Positions 1-7,208 of a stretch of DNA of 13,492 nt are shown piece by piece. The notes beneath the pieces are model-generated. The model saw only the letters and a list, made by a program, of their open reading frames with translations, made no database searches and had not been told where the DNA came from. Source of the DNA: an uncultured beta proteobacterium (GTDB lineage Bacteria > Pseudomonadota > Gammaproteobacteria > Burkholderiales > Rhodocyclaceae); contig CAIZKA010000020.1 of NCBI GenBank assembly GCA_903933395.1, forward strand, positions 1 to 13,492, written 5' to 3'. How positions within the stretch are numbered: position 1 is the stretch's first letter; the number at the start of each line of letters is the position of its first letter. The translations under genes and the position numbers were made by a program.

Positions 1-1121
1 ATCAGGGCGGAGGCGGCGCCGCGTTCGAGGAAGGCGGCGAACTCCGGCGGCAGTTCCAGTTCCGCCACGGTGTGGCGTTGCAAGTCCTCGTGAGCGTCGT
101 CGCGCGCCACTTGCAGCACGCCGCAGGGCGACCAGCGCACCGCCGCAAGCTCGTGCAGGCGGCGCAATGCATACAGGTAGCAGGCGCGCGACAGTCGCGC
201 TGCCAGGGCATCGTCCTTCGCCATGTGCGGCAGCAGGATTCCGGACGGGTTGCCCGACGCTTCCTGCGCGGCTTGCGCGTGGCGCTCGAAAAGCTCGACC
301 TGCCAGCCGCGCGCCGCCAGCCGTTCGCTGATTGCGGTGCCGGCAAGTCCGGCGCCGATGACGATGGCGCGGCGTTCATCGGCCTGCGGCGGATGTCCGA
401 AAGTCGGCGCTGGCGATACGGCGCCGCTACGGCGGCCGTTCAGCATTTCGCGCTTGTTGGCATAGCCGGGACGGCGCTCCAGCGTCCAGCCGCTGCTTTC
501 CAGGGCATGGCGCAGTTCGCCGGCCACGCTCCAGGTCGCCAGCGTCGCCGGATCCCGGCAGAGGCGGGTGACGGCGCTCAGCAGCGCCGGCGACCACATA
601 TCCGGATTCTTCGCCGGCGCGAAGCCGTCGAGGAACACCGCGTCGACCCCGGCCACAAGGGACGGCAGCAGGGCTTGTGCATCGCCCAGCAGCAGGGTCA
701 GCGTGACACGGCCTTCATCGAAGTGCAGGCGATGGAAGCCCGGCGTCAGCGGCGGCCACTGCCGCAGTAGTTCGCCGGTCAGGGGTTCCAGTTCGGAATA
801 GGGTGCCAGCAATCCGGCAAGATCATCGCGACGGAAGGGATGCTTCTCGACCGAGATGAAGTGCAGGCGGCCGCGCGCCTGCGACTTGCGCCATGCCTGC
901 CAGGTGGCCAGAAAATTCAGGCCGAGGCCGAAGCCGGTCTCAAGGATGGCAAAGCATTCGGTGCCGATCCAACGCGCCGGCAGATCGTTGCCGGCGAGGA
1001 AGACGTGGCGAGCCTGTTCAAGGCCGCCGTGAGCCGCGTGATAGACGTCGTCGTAGAGTGTCGCGTACGGCGTGCCGTCGCCGGCTGCCGCCGGTTCGGC
1101 GGGAACCAGCGGAGAGGACAT
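1..1121 (-). CDS. mnmC: MnmC, bifunctional tRNA U34 modification enzyme (N-terminal 373 residues; truncated by the window edge)
   Basis: MnmC completes 5-methylaminomethyl-2-thiouridine at the wobble base of tRNAs such as Lys, Glu and Gln. Its FAD domain removes the carboxymethyl group and its SAM domain methylates the product. The translation from the ATG at 1121 has a methyltransferase domain (about residues 1-235) with the glycine-rich LETGFGLGLNF loop near 60-70 and the signature FLDGFAPAKNPDMW near 163-176. The FAD-binding Rossmann start VIGAGLAGTAISERL follows near 252, then EASGNPSGILLP, a family hallmark. The frame stays open to position 1, so the rest of the usual 630-670 residues lies outside. 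A GTG at 1124 is an alternative start one codon earlier. The gene begins 10 bp after the lysS stop, so it is probably co-transcribed and perhaps translationally coupled. The family call is secure from both domains. Confidence 0.95.
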   Translation of the reverse strand, partial: MSSPLVPAEPAAAGDGTPYATLYDDVYHAAHGGLEQARHVFLAGNDLPARWIGTECFAILETGFGLGLNFLATWQAWRKSQARGRLHFISVEKHPFRRDDLAGLLAPYSELEPLTGELLRQWPPLTPGFHRLHFDEGRVTLTLLLGDAQALLPSLVAGVDAVFLDGFAPAKNPDMWSPALLSAVTRLCRDPATLATWSVAGELRHALESSGWTLERRPGYANKREMLNGRRSGAVSPAPTFGHPPQADERRAIVIGAGLAGTAISERLAARGWQVELFERHAQAAQEASGNPSGILLPHMAKDDALAARLSRACYLYALRRLHELAAVRWSPCGVLQVARDDAHEDLQRHTVAELELPPEFAAFLERGAASAL

Positions 1122-1131
1122 CACCCCGGCA

Positions 1132-2643
1132 TCACTCCGGCCGCATCTGCGGGAAGAGGATGACGTCGCGGATCGACGCCGAGTTGGTCAGCAGCATGAC
1201 CAGGCGGTCTATGCCGATGCCGCAGCCGCCCGTCGGCGGCAGCCCGTATTCCAGGGCGCGGATGTAGTCGGCGTCGTAGTACATGGCTTCCTCATCGCCG
1301 GCGTCCTTGGCCTTGGCCTGCTGCATGAAGCGCGCTGCCTGATCTTCGGGATCGTTGAGCTCGGAGAAGCCGTTGGCGATTTCGCGGCCGACGATGAACA
1401 GTTCGAAACGTTCGGTGATTTCCGGATTGCTGTCGCTGCTGCGCGCCAGCGGCGAGACTTCCGCCGGATAGTCGATGATGTAGGTCGGGTCCCACAACTC
1501 GGCTTCGGTGGTTTCTTCGAACAGCGCCAGTTGCAGGCTGCCGAGTCCCGCCCGCGCCATGTGCGGCGCCTTCATGTCGACCCGGAGGTCCTTGAGCTTC
1601 TGGCGCAGCCAGTCGGCATCGTTGAGTTGCTCGAAGGTGTAGCCCGGATGGTAGTGATGGATCGCGCCGACGATGGTCAGCCGGGCGAAGGGCTTGGACA
1701 GATCCAGCGTGCGTCCCTGATACTCGAAAACCTCCGTGCCCAGCGCCTCGCGCGCCGAGTGGCGCAGCAGGCCTTCGGTGAAATCCATCAGCCGGCGGTA
1801 GTCCGTATAGGCCTCGTAGAACTCCATCATGGTGAATTCGGGGTTGTGGCGCGGGGAGAGGCCTTCATTGCGGAAGTTGCGATTGACCTCGAACACTTTT
1901 TCGAAGCCGCCTACTACCAGTCGCTTCAGGTACAGCTCCGGCGCGATGCGCAGGAACAGTTCCATGTCCAGCGCGTTGTGATGGGTGGTAAAGGGCTTGG
2001 CGGTAGCGCCGCCGGGGATGGGGTGCATCATCGGCGTTTCCACTTCGAGGAAGCCGTGATGCATCATGTAATTGCGGATCGACTGGATCATCCGGCTGCG
2101 GGCGACGAAGGTGAAGCGCGTCTGCTCGTTGGTGATCAGGTCGAGTTCACGGCTGCGGTACTTCTGCTCGACGTCCGTCAGGCCGTGGAACTTCTCCGGC
2201 AGCGGCCGCAATGACTTGGTCAGCAGGCGGATGCTGCTGCATTGCACGGTCAGCTCATCGGTCTTGGTCTTGAACAGCGTGCCCGTGCAGCCGACGATGT
2301 CGCCCAGATCCCATCCTTTGAATTCCTTGTGCACGTCCTCGCCGGTGCCGTCGTTGCTGACGAATATCTGGATCCGGCCAGATACGTCCTGGATGCTGGC
2401 GAAACTGGCCTTGCCCATCACGCGCTTCAGCATGATGCGGCCGGCGACCTTGACTTCAATCGGGGTGGCTTCGAGTTCCTCGCGCGTTTTCGCGCTGTAA
2501 AGTTCGTCAAGCTTGCCGGCGAGGTTTTCGCGCGAGAAATCGTTGGGGAAGGCGCGGCCGGAAGCACGCCAGGCCGCAAGCTTTTCTCGGCGCTCGGCGA
2601 TGAGGCGGTTTTCGTCGGCGGGTTGCTGTGGCTGCTCGCTCAT
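1132..2643 (-). CDS. lysS: Lysyl-tRNA synthetase, class II
   Basis: Charges tRNA-Lys with lysine in the cytosol, using ATP. The 503-residue product matches the usual class II LysRS length. An OB-fold anticodon-binding domain lies at about 64-145 (VKVAGRIMLKRVMGKASFA). The class II catalytic core follows: motif 1 region near 183-205 (RMIQSIRNYMMHHGFLEVET), motif 2 at about 255-275 (RNFRNEGLSPRHNPEFTMME) and motif 3 near 473-487 (GCGIGIDRLVMLL). The start is the ATG at 2643, which gives a standard N-terminus; no strong Shine-Dalgarno is visible. It sits 34 bp after prfB, the same prfB-lysS pairing as in E. coli, and is followed at 10 bp by mnmC. The three genes look like one translation operon. 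No missing residues were noticed. Confidence 0.98.
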   Translation of the reverse strand: MSEQPQQPADENRLIAERREKLAAWRASGRAFPNDFSRENLAGKLDELYSAKTREELEATPIEVKVAGRIMLKRVMGKASFASIQDVSGRIQIFVSNDGTGEDVHKEFKGWDLGDIVGCTGTLFKTKTDELTVQCSSIRLLTKSLRPLPEKFHGLTDVEQKYRSRELDLITNEQTRFTFVARSRMIQSIRNYMMHHGFLEVETPMMHPIPGGATAKPFTTHHNALDMELFLRIAPELYLKRLVVGGFEKVFEVNRNFRNEGLSPRHNPEFTMMEFYEAYTDYRRLMDFTEGLLRHSAREALGTEVFEYQGRTLDLSKPFARLTIVGAIHHYHPGYTFEQLNDADWLRQKLKDLRVDMKAPHMARAGLGSLQLALFEETTEAELWDPTYIIDYPAEVSPLARSSDSNPEITERFELFIVGREIANGFSELNDPEDQAARFMQQAKAKDAGDEEAMYYDADYIRALEYGLPPTGGCGIGIDRLVMLLTNSASIRDVILFPQMRPE

Positions 2644-2677
2644 GATGATGGTCCGATGCGGATTTATGGATAGTGGA

Positions 2678-3782
2678 TCAGACGCCCTGTTTCAGGCTGG
2701 CTTCGATGAACTGGTCGAGATCGCCGTCGAGCACCTTCTGCGTGGCGGAGATTTCGACGTTGGTGCGCAGATCCTTGATGCGGGAATTGTCCAGCACATA
2801 GCTGCGGATCTGGTGGCCCCAGCCGACGTCGGTCTTGCCGGCTTCGAGCTTGTCGGCCTCGGCCTGGCGCTTGCGCAGTTCGAGTTCGTAGAGGCGCGAC
2901 TTCAGCATCAGCATCGCCTCGGCACGGTTGCGGTGCTGCGAGCGGTCGCTCTGGCACTGCACGACGATGCCGGTCGGCATGTGCGTGATGCGGATTGCCG
3001 AGTCGGTCTTGTTGATGTGCTGGCCACCGGCACCGGAAGCGCGGAAGGTGTCGGTGCGCAGGTCGGCCGGGTTGATCTCGACCTCGATCGAGTCATCGAT
3101 CTCGGGATAGACGTAGAGGCTGGCAAAACTGGTGTGGCGCCCGCCCGAGGAGTCGAAGGGCGATTTGCGCACCAGTCGATGGACGCCGGTTTCGGTGCGC
3201 AGGAAGCCGTAGGCATAGTCGCCCTCGACCTTGAGCGAGGCGCTGCGGATGCCGGCCACGTCGCCGTCGGTCTGTTCCAGCAGTTCGGTCTTGAAGCCCT
3301 TGCGTTCGCAGTATTTCAGATACTGGCGCAGCAGCATCGAGGCCCAGTCGCAGGCCTCGGTGCCGCCGGCGCCGGCCTGGATGTCGATGAAGCAGTTGTT
3401 GGGATCGGCCGGATTGTTGAACATGCGGCGGAATTCGAGGTCGGCGACCAGTTTCTCGGCCGCGTCGAGATCGCCCTCGACCGCCGCCATGGTTTCCTCG
3501 TCATCTTCCTCGCGGGCGAGTTCGAACAGGTCGCGCGCCTCGGTCAGACGTGAGCTGACTCCGGAGAGGGTGCCGACCACTCCTTCGAGGGACTTCTTTT
3601 CGCGTCCGAGGGTCTGGGCGCGCTCGGCGTCGTCCCAGAGCTTCGGGTCTTCCAGAACCTGGCTCAGTTCCGCCAGCTTTTCCGCTTTTCCATCGTAGTC
3701 AAAGATACCTCCGCAGTTGCTCGCCACGACCGGAGAGGTCGGCGATACGGTTGGCGACGGCATTGATGCGTTCGGCTTCCAT
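2678..3782 (-). CDS. prfB: Peptide chain release factor 2 (RF2), expressed by programmed +1 frameshift
   Basis: RF2 recognises UAA and UGA and triggers peptide release in the ribosome. Frame 0 starts at the ATG at 3782, behind an AGGAA at 3792-3788, and encodes 27 residues (MEAERINAVANRIADLSGRG...LRRYL). It then meets an in-frame TGA at 3701-3699. Skipping one base continues as DYDGKAEKLAEL for 340 more residues, giving 367 in all, against 365 in E. coli. The stop-recognition tripeptide SPF falls at about 207-209 and the catalytic GGQ at about 252-254, both within two residues of the E. coli positions. A caller unaware of the shift would start in the +1 frame at 3787 and give a wrong N-terminus (MSWKPNAS...). 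The gene is first in a prfB-lysS-mnmC block and divergent from the sapC-like gene. Autoregulation by RF2 level is expected from the family. Confidence 0.97.
3698..3713 (-). promoter_or_regulatory. prfB programmed +1 frameshift site
   Basis: Read on the minus strand, the site contains the internal Shine-Dalgarno-like CGGAGG (3713-3708), a 3-nt spacer TAT, the slippery CTT (3704-3702) and TGA followed by C (3701-3698). These are the known E. coli prfB recoding elements, with the same 3-nt spacing. When RF2 is scarce, slow termination at UGA lets peptidyl-tRNA-Leu slip from CUU to UUU, and reading resumes at GAC (3700-3698). Frame-0 and +1 translations join into a continuous RF2 sequence only if this shift is used. 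Confidence 0.95.
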
Positions 3783-3813
3783 GACAATTCCTGCGTGGTG
3801 GGCGAAAACGGCG

Positions 3814-3842
3814 ATTATACGCGCTGGGCACTGGCGCTTCAC
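3814..3842 (-). promoter_or_regulatory. Predicted sigma-70 promoter for prfB(-lysS-mnmC)
   Basis: The minus strand carries a perfect TATAAT at 3819-3814. Seventeen bases upstream is GTGAAG at 3842-3837, which matches TTGACA at only three positions. Transcription would begin near 3807, leaving a leader of about 25 nt with AGGAA 5 nt before the ATG at 3782. The -10 is the best in the window. The -35 is weak, so the assignment rests on the -10 and its position. Confidence 0.6.
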
Positions 3843-3915
3843 CCGTGTTAGCCGTGGAAATGTCATGCGCCGCACGATGTGATAGCCTGAACTTTTTACT
3901 CTCGATACCACTGCA

Positions 3916-4653
3916 ATGTCCGAGATGATCTTCTATGAGCGCGTCGTCGCGCTCAACGACCAGACCCACGCCAAGCTCAGGGTGGGCCCCCCGAGCAGTT
4001 TCGCTTATGCCGCCAGGACCAATTCGGTACCGCTTCTGACGAGCGAGTTTTTCGAATGCGCGCGCGAGTATCCGATTGTTTTTGCCCGCGGCGAGGCCGG
4101 TCCGGTCGCGGCAGCACTGCTCGGCTTGCGCGAAGCGGAAAATCTCTACGTCGGCAAGGACGGCACCTGGGATGCCCGTTATGTGCCGGCGTTCGTGCGG
4201 CGCTATCCCTTCGTGCCGGGCAAGGGCGCCCAGGGTGAATTGCTGGTGTGTATCGACGAGGCGTCGGAGTGCTTCGATAGCAAGGAAGGGGAACCGCTGT
4301 TCCGCGGTGGCAAACCGACCGCGCAACTGGACCACGCGATGAAATTCCTCGCGGAATTTCACCAGGGCGCGACGACGACCGAGCTGCTGGGACGCCGCTT
4401 GCAGGAGTTGGGGCTGCTGCGGCCGTCCGATTCGGTGGCGCAGCTCAATGACGGCACCCAGTTCCGGCTCAACGGCATGAGTGTCGTCGATGAATCCAAG
4501 CTGCGGGCCCTGGATCGCGAGATTGTCCAGGAGCTGTTTGTCAGCGGCGGACTGGCGGTGGTTTACGCCCACTTGATGTCGCTGGGGAACCTGGGCGCGT
4601 TGGTCGAGCGGCTGAGCAAACGCGGCACCGCCGGCAAGGCGGCAGGCAGCTGA
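3916..4653 (+). CDS. SapC family protein, function unknown
   Basis: This 245-residue protein fits the SapC family (Pfam SapC), named after a gene in the Campylobacter fetus S-layer locus; its biochemical role is not established. Family-like stretches are VPLLTSEFFECAREYPIVFA (about 36-55), then GLREAENLYV, a tryptophan-containing segment leading into YVPAFVRRYPF (about 89-99) and LLVCIDEASECF (about 110-121). Near the C-terminus VVYAHLMSLGNLGALVERL also fits. No signal peptide or membrane segment is apparent, so it should be cytoplasmic or exported by another route. No S-layer, type I secretion or other sap gene is nearby. It stands alone between divergent prfB and pyrG. The ATG at 3916 gives a natural family N-terminus but has no clear Shine-Dalgarno. 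Base composition resembles the neighbours, so recent transfer is not obvious. Confidence 0.85.
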   Translation: MSEMIFYERVVALNDQTHAKLRVGPPSSFAYAARTNSVPLLTSEFFECAREYPIVFARGEAGPVAAALLGLREAENLYVGKDGTWDARYVPAFVRRYPFVPGKGAQGELLVCIDEASECFDSKEGEPLFRGGKPTAQLDHAMKFLAEFHQGATTTELLGRRLQELGLLRPSDSVAQLNDGTQFRLNGMSVVDESKLRALDREIVQELFVSGGLAVVYAHLMSLGNLGALVERLSKRGTAGKAAGS

Positions 4654-4667
4654 TTCCTTTTTGACGC

Positions 4668-4688
4668 CGCCGGACGGGCCGTCTGGCG
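4668..4688 (+). terminator. Possible weak terminator hairpin after the sapC-like gene
   Basis: CGCCGGACG (4668-4676) can pair with CGTCTGGCG (4680-4688) over 9 bp, including one G-U pair, around a GGC loop. It starts 15 bp after the sapC-like stop. The following bases (CGCGGGGTTTCTTC) contain only a short, interrupted T run, so this is a poor intrinsic terminator and may only attenuate or stabilise the 3' end. Confidence 0.35.
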
Positions 4689-4703
4689 CGGGGTTTCTTC
4701 CTG

Positions 4704-4737
4704 GCGGGAATTTTCCGCTATGATTGGAATTTCCCGC
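4704..4737. repeat. Imperfect inverted repeat surrounding the putative pyrG -10 box
   Basis: The outer arms GCGGGAA (4704-4710) and TTCCCGC (4731-4737) are perfectly complementary. The inner arms TTCC (4713-4716) and GGAA (4726-4729) also pair. The 9-base centre (4717-4725) contains TATGAT. Each half also carries a small palindrome, GGAATTTTCC (4707-4716) and GGAATTTCC (4726-4734), spaced 19 bp start to start. The arrangement suggests a two-site operator or a DNA or RNA hairpin; no known regulator is assigned. Confidence 0.6.
4719..4724 (+). promoter_or_regulatory. Candidate -10 element of the pyrG operon
   Basis: TATGAT (5 of 6 matches to TATAAT) lies 26 bp before the pyrG ATG at 4750 and would place the start of transcription near 4731. 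No good -35 is found at 16-18 bp upstream (the region reads TTTCTTCC), so an activator or a non-optimal promoter would be needed. It sits at the centre of the inverted repeat at 4704-4737. Confidence 0.4.
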
Positions 4738-4749
4738 AGCAGCATTTCC

Positions 4750-6381
4750 ATGGCCAAATACGTTTTCGTTACGGGTGGTGTCGTGTCCAGTCTGGGCAAG
4801 GGCATCGCCGCCGCCAGCCTCGGGGCGATCCTCGAATCGCGCGGCATCAAGGTTACCCACCTCAAGCTCGATCCCTATATCAACGTCGATCCCGGCACCA
4901 TGTCGCCGTTCCAGCACGGCGAGGTGTTCGTCACCGAGGACGGCGCCGAAACCGATCTCGACCTCGGCCATTACGAGCGCTTCACCAGCGCCAAGATGGG
5001 CAAGCGCAACAACTTCACCACCGGCCAGATTTACGAATCGGTGATCAAGAAGGAGCGCCGCGGCGAATATCTGGGCAAGACCGTGCAGGTCATCCCGCAC
5101 ATTACCGACGAGATCAAGCTGTTCATCAAGCGCGGCGCCGAGGGTGCCGAGGTGGCGATCGTCGAAGTGGGCGGCACGGTGGGCGACATCGAGTCGCTGC
5201 CCTTCCTCGAAGCCATCCGCCAGATGGGCATCCAGGAAGGCCGCCAGAATGCCTGCTACATTCACCTGACGCTGGTGCCCTGGATCCCCACCGCCGGCGA
5301 ACTCAAGACCAAGCCGACCCAGCATTCGGTCAAGGAACTGCGCGAGATCGGCATTCAGCCCGACATCCTGCTGTGCCGTGCCGACCGCGCCATTCCCGAG
5401 GAAGAAAGGCGCAAGATCGCGCTGTTCACCAACGTCCAGCCCGAGGCGGTGATATCCGCCCTCGATGCCGACAGCATCTACAAGATTCCGGCCATGCTGC
5501 ACGACCAGATGATCGACGAGATCGTCTGCCACAAGCTGGGCATCCTCGCCCGCGCCGCCGACCTGTCGGTATGGAAAAAGCTGGTCGATGCCCTCGAGCA
5601 TCCGCAGCACGAGGTGAATATCGCCTTTGTCGGCAAGTACGTCGACCTCACCGAATCCTACAAGTCGCTCACCGAATCACTGGTGCATGCCGGCATTCAC
5701 TGTCGCAGCAAGGTCCACATCCACTACATCGACTCCGAAGACGTCGAAAAGAACGGTCCCGGCGCGCTGGCGACCATGGATGCGGTGCTGGTCCCGGGCG
5801 GCTTCGGCCGGCGCGGTACCGAGGGCAAGATCGCGGCGATCCGCTATGCGCGGGAAAACAAGGTGCCGTATCTCGGCATCTGCCTCGGCATGCAGCTCGC
5901 TACCATCGAGTTCGCCCGTCACGTCGCGGGTTTCGAGGGCGCCAACAGCACCGAGTTCGATGCTGACACGCCGCACCCGGTGGTCGCGCTGATCACCGAG
6001 TGGCAGGACCGCGAGGGTCGCGTCGAGAAGCGCGACGCCAGTTCCGATCTCGGCGGCACGATGCGCCTCGGCGCCCAGCGCTGCCCGATCAAGCCCGGTA
6101 CGCTGGCAGCGACCATCTACGGGGCTGAGGTGAACGAAAGGCATCGCCACCGCTACGAGGTCAACAACACTTACGCGCCGAAGCTCGAAGCTGCCGGCAT
6201 GGTGATTTCGGCGCGTACGCCGACCGAGGATCTGCCCGAGATGATGGAACTGCCGGCGGCAACCCACCCGTGGTTCGTCGGCGTGCAGTTCCACCCCGAA
6301 TTCACCTCCAATCCGCGCACGGGCCATCCCCTGTTCATCGCCTACGTCAAGGCGGCGCTAGCGCGCAAGGGTATCAAGTGA
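4750..6381 (+). CDS. pyrG: CTP synthase
   Basis: Converts UTP, ATP and glutamine to CTP, the last step of pyrimidine nucleotide synthesis, in the cytosol. The 543-residue product matches the family (545 in E. coli). The N-terminal amidoligase domain begins MAKYVFVTGGVVSSLGKG with the ATP P-loop at about 9-18, followed by LKLDPYINVDPGTMSPFQHGEV. The C-terminal class I glutamine amidotransferase domain has the nucleophile Cys378 in GICLGMQ and the His515/Glu517 pair in FHPEFTSNP, agreeing with E. coli Cys379, His515 and Glu517. The ATG at 4750 is preferred; an in-frame ATG at 4720 would add ten unconserved residues and lies inside the promoter-like dyad. No strong Shine-Dalgarno is seen. Its stop overlaps the kdsA GTG. 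As first gene of the pyrG-kdsA-DUF1330-eno-ftsB run, it probably carries the main promoter. Confidence 0.98.
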   Translation: MAKYVFVTGGVVSSLGKGIAAASLGAILESRGIKVTHLKLDPYINVDPGTMSPFQHGEVFVTEDGAETDLDLGHYERFTSAKMGKRNNFTTGQIYESVIKKERRGEYLGKTVQVIPHITDEIKLFIKRGAEGAEVAIVEVGGTVGDIESLPFLEAIRQMGIQEGRQNACYIHLTLVPWIPTAGELKTKPTQHSVKELREIGIQPDILLCRADRAIPEEERRKIALFTNVQPEAVISALDADSIYKIPAMLHDQMIDEIVCHKLGILARAADLSVWKKLVDALEHPQHEVNIAFVGKYVDLTESYKSLTESLVHAGIHCRSKVHIHYIDSEDVEKNGPGALATMDAVLVPGGFGRRGTEGKIAAIRYARENKVPYLGICLGMQLATIEFARHVAGFEGANSTEFDADTPHPVVALITEWQDREGRVEKRDASSDLGGTMRLGAQRCPIKPGTLAATIYGAEVNERHRHRYEVNNTYAPKLEAAGMVISARTPTEDLPEMMELPAATHPWFVGVQFHPEFTSNPRTGHPLFIAYVKAALARKGIK

Positions 6382-7208
6382 AGCTGTGCGGCTTTGAGGT
6401 CGGACTCGATCAACCGCTGTTCCTGATCGCTGGTCCCTGCGTGATCGAATCGCGCGAAATGGCGCTCGATACGGCGGGGACTATGCGCGACATCTGCCGC
6501 AATCTGGGCCTCAATTTCATCTACAAGTCCTCCTACGACAAGGCCAATCGCAGTTCCGGCAAGTCCTTCCGCGGCCTCGGCATGGAGCAGGGGCTCGATA
6601 TCCTCGCCGACGTGAAAAAGCAGATCGGCGTGCCGGTGTTGACCGATGTTCACGCAGAGCATGAAGTGGCGGCGGTTGCGGCCGTGGTTGATGTGCTGCA
6701 GACCCCGGCCTTCCTTTGTCGCCAGACGGACTTCATTCAGGTCTGCGCCGCCTCGGGCAAGCCGGTGAACATCAAGAAGGGCCAGTTCATGGCACCGGGG
6801 GACATGAAGCAGGTTGTGCTCAAGGCACGGGAAGCGAATGGCGGTGCGGCTACCATAATGGTCTGCGAGCGTGGCGCGTCCTTCGGGTACAACAACCTGG
6901 TATCCGACATGCGCAGCCTGGCGATCATGCGCGAGACCGGCTGCCCGGTGGTGTTCGACGCCACGCATTCGGTGCAGTTGCCGGGCGGGCAGGGCGACAG
7001 GAGCGGCGGTCAGCGCGAGTTTGTCCCGGTACTGGCGCGCGCGGCGGTCGCCGTCGGCGTCGCTGGCCTGTTCATGGAAACGCACCCCGATCCGGCCAAT
7101 GCCATGTCTGACGGCCCGAATGCCTGGCCGCTGCCGCAGATGGCGGCGCTGCTGGAACAACTGGTGGAACTGGATGAGTTGGTCAAGCGTAAAAGGATGG
7201 TCGCATGA
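6378..7208 (+). CDS. kdsA: 3-deoxy-D-manno-octulosonate 8-phosphate synthase, metal-dependent type
   Basis: Condenses phosphoenolpyruvate with arabinose 5-phosphate to KDO-8-phosphate, a precursor of the lipopolysaccharide core. The 276-residue product carries LIAGPCVIES (17-25), YKSSYDKANRSS (49-60), RQTDFIQ (115-121) and FDATHSVQLPGG (193-204). E. coli KdsA has Asn at the position of Cys21 and needs no metal. Here Cys21, His197, Glu234 and Asp245 are all present, the ligand set of the metal-dependent class typified by Aquifex. The start is the GTG at 6378, which overlaps the pyrG TGA (GTGA) and gives a normal-length N-terminus; a further upstream start would extend deep into pyrG. The stop overlaps the next gene by ATGA. 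Overlaps on both sides imply translational coupling. Confidence 0.96.
   Translation: MKLCGFEVGLDQPLFLIAGPCVIESREMALDTAGTMRDICRNLGLNFIYKSSYDKANRSSGKSFRGLGMEQGLDILADVKKQIGVPVLTDVHAEHEVAAVAAVVDVLQTPAFLCRQTDFIQVCAASGKPVNIKKGQFMAPGDMKQVVLKAREANGGAATIMVCERGASFGYNNLVSDMRSLAIMRETGCPVVFDATHSVQLPGGQGDRSGGQREFVPVLARAAVAVGVAGLFMETHPDPANAMSDGPNAWPLPQMAALLEQLVELDELVKRKRMVA

Noticed and set aside
1072..2214. 380-codon plus-strand open frame opposite lysS and the start of mnmC
   Set aside because: Shadow of lysS codon usage; the lysS motifs are all present on the other strand and the frame's translation matches no family I know.
2678..3787. RF2 start at the ATG at 3787 in the +1 frame (MSWKPNAS...)
   Set aside because: The first 29 residues are unlike RF2. 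The frame-0 start at 3782 with the frameshift site restores the family N-terminus.
3855..3883. TGGAAA-17-TGTGAT as a promoter for the sapC-like gene
   Set aside because: Only partial matches to both hexamers; such pairs occur by chance in this much sequence.
4720..4749. Alternative pyrG start at the ATG at 4720
   Set aside because: It adds ten residues not typical of CTP synthase and falls inside the -10-like box and inverted repeat; the ATG at 4750 gives MAKYVFVTGG.
3664..5610. 648-codon open frame on the minus strand opposite pyrG and the sapC-like gene
   Set aside because: It is antisense to secure genes, has a low-complexity composition typical of reverse-frame GC-rich codons, and contains no recognisable domain.
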